This document shows, one piece after another, positions 6,283-9,721 of a stretch of DNA of 9,721 nt. The position numbers and the translations under genes are program-made. The first letter of the stretch is position 1. Each line of letters starts with the position of its first letter. The DNA is from JAIBJP01 sp035639875 (GTDB lineage: Bacteria > Actinomycetota > Thermoleophilia > Gaiellales > Gaiellaceae): assembly GCA_035639875.1 (NCBI GenBank), contig DASQXE010000151.1, positions 1 to 9,721 of the forward strand, given 5' to 3'. The notes under the pieces are model-generated. The model was not told the origin of the DNA. It was given only the letters and a program-made list of their open reading frames with translations, and ran no database searches.

Positions 6283-6855
6283 TTACTTCGTCACCGGAAG
6301 GAGGAAGGCGACGAGATCGGCCAGCTGCTGATCGTTGAGCTGTTGCCCGAAGTTCTGGGGCATGATCCCGGCCTGGTAGCCCTGCGCGATCTGGGCGTTC
6401 GGGTTGACGATCGATTCGTGGATGAACGCGGCGTCCTTGCCCTTGAGGACGTCGTCGAGGTTCGGGCCTACATTCCCCGTCGCTCCCGCCTCCTGAAGGG
6501 TGTGGCAGGTGGAGCACGTGGGCTGCGCGGTGGTCGTGAAGATCTGCTTGCCCGCCGCCGGGTTGCCCGCAGGCTGGCCCGTCTGCCCGCCCCCCGTCTG
6601 CGTGCCGGTCGAGGGCGGCGCCGTAGTCGCGGCAGCCCCGGTCTCGGCCCCCGGGGCCGCGAAATGGTGGGTCTCGCCGAGCACCTCGACGGCAGTCAGC
6701 ATCCCGAGGACCAGGAGGACAGCGATCAGGACGAACAGGCGAAGATGCCGCCCGGGAAAGCCGGGGTCACGGCGGGGGACGACCAGCGCAACGGTGAGGC
6801 TGAACAACACGAGGACCGCTGCGACGATCCCGAGGATGACATCGTTCCGGCTCAC
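6283..6855 (-). CDS. membrane-anchored class I c-type cytochrome
   Basis: A 190-residue protein with two N-terminal membrane segments (about 6-26 and 39-59), then a low-complexity Ala/Thr/Gly/Pro/Gln linker (66-100), then a compact cytochrome c domain. The heme-binding motif CSTCH is at 114-118 with H118 as axial ligand. The GIMPQNF segment supplies M165 as likely sixth ligand, and the last helix QLNDQQLADLVAFLLP is typical of class I cytochromes c. The heme domain would face the cell exterior and move electrons in a respiratory chain, perhaps toward an oxidase; no oxidase gene is in view. The start is GTG at 6855 without a ribosome binding site and just before the first membrane segment. The gene is divergent from uppP with 22 nt between starts. 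Confidence 0.9.
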   Translation of the reverse strand: MSRNDVILGIVAAVLVLFSLTVALVVPRRDPGFPGRHLRLFVLIAVLLVLGMLTAVEVLGETHHFAAPGAETGAAATTAPPSTGTQTGGGQTGQPAGNPAAGKQIFTTTAQPTCSTCHTLQEAGATGNVGPNLDDVLKGKDAAFIHESIVNPNAQIAQGYQAGIMPQNFGQQLNDQQLADLVAFLLPVTK

Positions 6856-6865
6856 GGGACGCGCG

Positions 6866-6872
6866 TACGATA
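6866..6872. promoter_or_regulatory. overlapping divergent -10 boxes of uppP and the cytochrome gene
   Basis: On the plus strand TACGAT (6866-6871) ends 6 nt before the uppP GTG, the exact spacing for a leaderless transcript. On the minus strand TATCGT (6872-6867) reads through the same bases and ends 11 nt before the cytochrome GTG, giving a leader of about 5 nt. Both fit TANNNT. -35 elements would have to lie inside the opposite gene, and none is convincing. Confidence 0.45.
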
Positions 6873-6877
6873 CCCCG

Positions 6878-7816
6878 GTGCGGCGCGCCGGTCTCTACCT
6901 CGCGGCCGGCGTGGGACTCCTCTCCGCCGTGGTCCTGGCCGCGGTTGGGCTCGGCGATCGGGCAGGAGCGTTATCCGACTGGCAGGCGCTCGTCCTCGGG
7001 GTCGTCCAGGGGCTGACGGAGCTCTTGCCGATCTCCTCTTCGGGCCACCTCATCATCGTGCCGTGGCTCGCGGACTGGCACTACCTCGAGGCACACCCCG
7101 ACTTCAACAAGACGTTCGATGTCGCAGTCCATCTCGGGACGCTCGTCGCCGTGGTCGTCTATTTCTGGAGGGACGTCGTCCGGTACGTCGCCGCCTGGCT
7201 CCGGTCCGTTGGACGTCGCACGGTGTGGGGGACAGAGGAACGGATCGCCTGGTACATCTTCGCCGCCACCGTGCCGGCCGCGCTGGCGGGCGCCGCCGGA
7301 GAGGACGTGATCGAGGAAAAGCTCGGCCAGCCGTGGCAGATCGCAGTCCTCCTTGCACTCTTCGGCGTGCTCCTCTGGCTGGCCGACCGCCTGCCCGAGC
7401 GGCGAGGGATCGAGGACCTTCGCTTCAAGACCGCCTTTCTCGTCGGCGTCTCGCAGATCCTCGCGCTCATGCCGGGCGTCTCGCGCTCAGGAATCACGAT
7501 CACGAGCGGTCGCGCGGCCGGACTCGAGCGCGACTCGGCTGCCCGCTTCTCCTTCCTCCTCCTCATCCCGATCGTGTTCGGCGCCGTGGTCTACAAGGGC
7601 TTCAAGCACGTTGTCGTCGGGACGCTGCCGCCCGGATCCGCCGGCCCGTTCGCGGTGGGAACCCTCGCAGCCGCCGCGGTCGGTCTGGTCGCAATCGACG
7701 TCCTGCTCGGATACGTACGCAGGCACGACTACTCCCCTTTCGTGATCTACCGCTTGCTTGCGGCGGCGATCATCGCGGCGCTGATCGTATCCGGCGTCCG
7801 CGAGGCTACGTTTTAG
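6878..7816 (+). CDS. uppP: undecaprenyl-diphosphatase UppP (BacA)
   Basis: A 312-residue polytopic membrane protein. UppP dephosphorylates undecaprenyl diphosphate to recycle the lipid carrier for peptidoglycan and other envelope polymers, and its overexpression is known to give bacitracin resistance. Both family signatures are intact: GVVQGLTELLPISSSGHL (41-58) with E48 in the QGLTE motif, and PGVSRSGITIT (199-209) with R203. H85 in the VAVHLGTL segment is also family-typical. The protein is longer than the usual ~265-280 residues because of an extra N-terminal hydrophobic segment (about 4-26) before the normal start region near DWQALVLG. The GTG at 6878 is chosen because the frame upstream reads through the cytochrome gene and a -10 box sits at leaderless spacing. 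It stands alone, followed by a hairpin. Confidence 0.95.
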   Translation: MRRAGLYLAAGVGLLSAVVLAAVGLGDRAGALSDWQALVLGVVQGLTELLPISSSGHLIIVPWLADWHYLEAHPDFNKTFDVAVHLGTLVAVVVYFWRDVVRYVAAWLRSVGRRTVWGTEERIAWYIFAATVPAALAGAAGEDVIEEKLGQPWQIAVLLALFGVLLWLADRLPERRGIEDLRFKTAFLVGVSQILALMPGVSRSGITITSGRAAGLERDSAARFSFLLLIPIVFGAVVYKGFKHVVVGTLPPGSAGPFAVGTLAAAAVGLVAIDVLLGYVRRHDYSPFVIYRLLAAAIIAALIVSGVREATF

Positions 7817-7827
7817 GGCGGGAGCGA

Positions 7828-7848
7828 GGGCGGGGCATGCCTCGGCCC
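7828..7848 (+). terminator. imperfect GC hairpin after uppP
   Basis: GGGCGGGG (7828-7835) pairs with CCTCGGCCC (7840-7848 region) with one bulged G and one G-T pair around a CATG loop. It starts 12 nt after the uppP stop and precedes the next gene's putative promoter. There is no T-tract, so termination is only suggested. Confidence 0.3.
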
Positions 7849-7851
7849 TAC

Positions 7852-7857
7852 TAGACT
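7852..7857 (+). promoter_or_regulatory. putative -10 box of the diguanylate cyclase gene
   Basis: TAGACT fits TANNNT and would place the transcript start near 7864, about 39 nt before the GTG at 7903. It lies just after the hairpin that may end uppP transcription. No clear -35 is seen. Confidence 0.25.
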
Positions 7858-7902
7858 CGCGCGAAAGTTAGGGAGCAGCCGACGGCGACCATCGCAAGAG
7901 AC

Positions 7903-9519
7903 GTGCCGCGTGCGGCCCGCGGGCGACTCGGGCTCGTCCTCGCGTCCCTGGCGGTCGCGCTGTTCCTCGCGGCGCTCGCCGCGTGGGCGGGCGGGCGCCT
8001 GCGAGAGCGGAGCGAGACCGATTCGACCGACGCACGCCTCGCCTCGTCCCTCAACGCTGCCGGAGCCGAGGTGAGGAACGAGCTCCGTGACGCGGCCGAA
8101 CGGGCCCGCGCGCTGGCGGCTTTGCCCGGCGTCCAGCAGGCGCTCGTGCGCCGCGACCTACGGGCGCTCGGCCGGCTCGCTCAGCGCGAGCAGGGAGGCT
8201 CGTTCGCCCTCACGGACGGCCGTTCCGTCGGCGCGCTGGTCTCGCCGCTTCGGAGGGCGGTGGGGGTCACCGACGCACGCGGACGACCAGTCGGCCGCAT
8301 CGTGGTGTCCATTCCTATCGACTCGGCTCTCGTCGCGCGGTTGCGCGCTTCGTCGGGCATTCCGTCCGAAGACACGCTTGCGATCGCGCGCGGCGGACGC
8401 TTCCTCACGCCGGCGCCCGTGCGGGGCGACCGCCGCTCGATCTCGATCCCCCTCGCCCGCGGGACCGATCTGCGCCTCGTGGCACTCACCTCGCGCGAGC
8501 CCATCGAAGCCGCGGCGTCCGAGACGCGACGGCGGGTCTTTCTCGCCACGCTGTTGACGATTGCGCTTCTCACGCTCGCCTGGTGGACGGCCGCGCGTGT
8601 GCTCGCCGCCCGTCACGCCGCCGCGCCGGCGCGTCGGCGCCGCGCCGACGAGGTCGAGGACCCCACCGGGAGACGCGTACGGGAGGCGGTCTCGCTCGTC
8701 GGCGAGGCGCTGGCGGCGACGCACGATCCGGAGGCGCTCCTCCAGGTCATTCTCGAGAGCGCTGTGGGTGCAACCGGGGCGGTAGGGGCCCGGCTGGTGA
8801 GCGAGAGTGCCGAGCGCTTCCGCGCCGGACGACCCGAGCGGGGCGGCCCTCCGCTCAGCCTTTCCCTCGGGACGGCGGACGAGCATGTGGGGAGCCTCCT
8901 CATCTACCCGGCTCGCGGGCGGCCGTTCAGCGAGGACGAGGGACGGCTGGCGCACTGGCTCGCCGCCCAGGCGTCCATCGCGCTCGAGAACGCGCGTCTG
9001 CATCGAGCGGTCGAGCAGCAAGCCATCACCGACCACCTCACGGGCCTCGCCAATCGCCGTCGCTTCAGCGAGTCCCTCAGCCTCGAGGTGAGCCGGGCGG
9101 AGCGCTTCGGCGGCACGCTCTCGCTCGTCCTCGCCGACCTCGACGACTTCAAGCGGGTGAACGACGCCTATGGCCACCATGTGGGGGACGAGGTCTTGCG
9201 GCGGTTCGCCAGCGTCATGCAGGAGAGCGTCCGCGAGTTCGACCTCGCAGTACGCTACGGCGGCGAGGAGTTCGCCGTTCTTCTTCCCGAGACGGATCTC
9301 GAGGGCGGCGTCCGGCTCGCCGAGCGGCTAGCGACGGCTCTCCGCGGCACGAGGTTCATGGGTCCCGGCGGCGACATATTCTCCGTCACGTCGAGCTTCG
9401 GCGTTTCCGCATTTCCGGACTTCACGTCGGCCGACGAGCTGATGCTGGCGGCCGACCGTGCCCTCTACCGCGCGAAGGAGGAAGGAAAGGACCGCGTTCT
9501 GCCCGCGAATCCTGGGTGA
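7903..9519 (+). CDS. membrane diguanylate cyclase with extracytoplasmic sensor, GAF and GGDEF domains
   Basis: A 538-residue protein with membrane segments at about 9-30 and 211-232 enclosing a ~180-residue extracytoplasmic sensor region (PAS/CACHE-like in layout, ligand unknown). A GAF-like domain follows (about 261-366), then a GGDEF domain (about 372-535). The cyclase has DHLTGLANRRRF (377-388), the metal-site ADLDDFKRVND (411-421), catalytic GGEEF at 453-457 and ALYRAKEEGKD near the end, so it should make c-di-GMP from two GTP. An RxxD inhibitory site (R444-D447) sits five residues before GGEEF, indicating product feedback. There is no EAL domain. The start is GTG with only a weak AAGAG upstream; no ATG is available before the first membrane segment. 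It is transcribed in the same direction as uppP, 86 nt downstream, probably independently. Confidence 0.93.
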   Translation: MPRAARGRLGLVLASLAVALFLAALAAWAGGRLRERSETDSTDARLASSLNAAGAEVRNELRDAAERARALAALPGVQQALVRRDLRALGRLAQREQGGSFALTDGRSVGALVSPLRRAVGVTDARGRPVGRIVVSIPIDSALVARLRASSGIPSEDTLAIARGGRFLTPAPVRGDRRSISIPLARGTDLRLVALTSREPIEAAASETRRRVFLATLLTIALLTLAWWTAARVLAARHAAAPARRRRADEVEDPTGRRVREAVSLVGEALAATHDPEALLQVILESAVGATGAVGARLVSESAERFRAGRPERGGPPLSLSLGTADEHVGSLLIYPARGRPFSEDEGRLAHWLAAQASIALENARLHRAVEQQAITDHLTGLANRRRFSESLSLEVSRAERFGGTLSLVLADLDDFKRVNDAYGHHVGDEVLRRFASVMQESVREFDLAVRYGGEEFAVLLPETDLEGGVRLAERLATALRGTRFMGPGGDIFSVTSSFGVSAFPDFTSADELMLAADRALYRAKEEGKDRVLPANPG

Positions 9520-9535
9520 CGCCCGCCCGGGGTGT

Positions 9536-9541
9536 TATAAG
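9536..9541 (+). promoter_or_regulatory. putative -10 box of the terminal CxxC gene
   Basis: TATAAG matches TATAAT at five of six positions and ends 7 nt before the GTG at 9549, compatible with a leaderless transcript. It stands out as an AT-rich island in GC-rich sequence. No clear -35 is seen. Confidence 0.4.
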
Positions 9542-9548
9542 CACCCGA

Positions 9549-9721
9549 GTGCGGGACTGCCACGTTTGCGGGCGCAGTTTCGATCCTCTGGCCTTCCAGG
9601 TGGTCGTGCCGGAGCTCGGACGAGGATTCGACCGGATCGAGTGTGCGCAAAGCGCGCGGGCGCTCGGGCGGCCTGCGGCGGATGTCACGCCCACCCCACT
9701 GATGGCTGTCGTGGAGCCCTT
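9549..9721 (+). CDS. 5' part of a small CxxC (zinc-ribbon-like) protein, cut by the window end
   Basis: The frame from the GTG at 9549 is open to the end of the window (57 complete codons). It begins RDCHVCGRSFDPLAFQVVVP, continues ELGRGFDRIECAQSARALG, and then enters an Ala/Pro/Thr-rich stretch. The CxxC near the N-terminus and a third Cys at about residue 33 suggest a small metal-binding or zinc-ribbon fold followed by a less ordered region. I do not recognise a named family. No ribosome binding site is present, but a TATAAG -10 box sits at leaderless spacing, supporting this start. It follows the cyclase gene by 29 nt on the same strand. The rest of the protein, and so its class, lies outside the window. 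Confidence 0.6.
   Translation, partial: MRDCHVCGRSFDPLAFQVVVPELGRGFDRIECAQSARALGRPAADVTPTPLMAVVEP

Noticed and set aside
6343..7854. 503-codon plus-strand frame across the cytochrome gene and uppP.
   Set aside because: It is a frame shadow with Arg-rich low-complexity product, while both overlapped genes have diagnostic motifs.

Overview
The window is GC-rich, gene-dense bacterial chromosome. GTG and TTG starts, a LuxR-type two-component system with an actinobacterial-style membrane kinase, and -10 boxes placed for leaderless transcripts all point to an actinobacterium, perhaps Thermoleophilia/Gaiellales-like. The lineage is an inference from protein style; no rRNA is present to prove it. 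I see no phage, insertion sequence, CRISPR array or other sign of a mobile island.

Layout. (1) 99-488 (+): small DUF4234-type membrane protein, convergent with the next operon; the two share one CTAG as both stop codons. (2) 3922-485 (-): three-gene operon of sensor histidine kinase, NarL/LuxR response regulator, and a winged-helix DNA glycosylase-like protein of the AlkZ/YcaQ (HTH_42) superfamily. Kinase and regulator overlap by 13 nt, and 7 nt separate the regulator from the third gene. (3) 4065-4811 (+): divergent PAP2-type membrane phosphatase/transferase. (4) 4812-5023: non-coding as far as I can tell, with two hairpins between convergent genes. (5) 6000-5024 (-): small basic 'plasmid stabilization'-type protein with a Rho-N/SAP-like tail, then a 4Fe-4S uracil-DNA glycosylase family protein whose start codon appears to be lost. 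(6) 6089-6178 (+): tRNA-Ser(GGA). (7) 6855-6283 (-): membrane-anchored c-type cytochrome. (8) 6878-7816 (+): undecaprenyl-diphosphatase UppP, divergent from the cytochrome with only 22 nt between start codons. (9) 7903-9519 (+): two-TM GAF-GGDEF diguanylate cyclase with an intact catalytic motif and inhibitory site. (10) 9549 to the end (+): 5' part of a small CxxC protein.

How the parts fit. Most genes are ordinary housekeeping or signalling: envelope lipid phosphate metabolism (UppP, possibly PAP2), respiration (cytochrome c), base-excision repair (two unrelated glycosylase families), and environmental signalling (histidine kinase/regulator, c-di-GMP). The most interesting points are the two-component system transcribed with a DNA glycosylase-like gene, a palindrome inside that operon's putative promoter, repeated leaderless -10/start spacing, and the UDG start where GTGA seems to have become GTAA. 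I found no convincing wholly new system.
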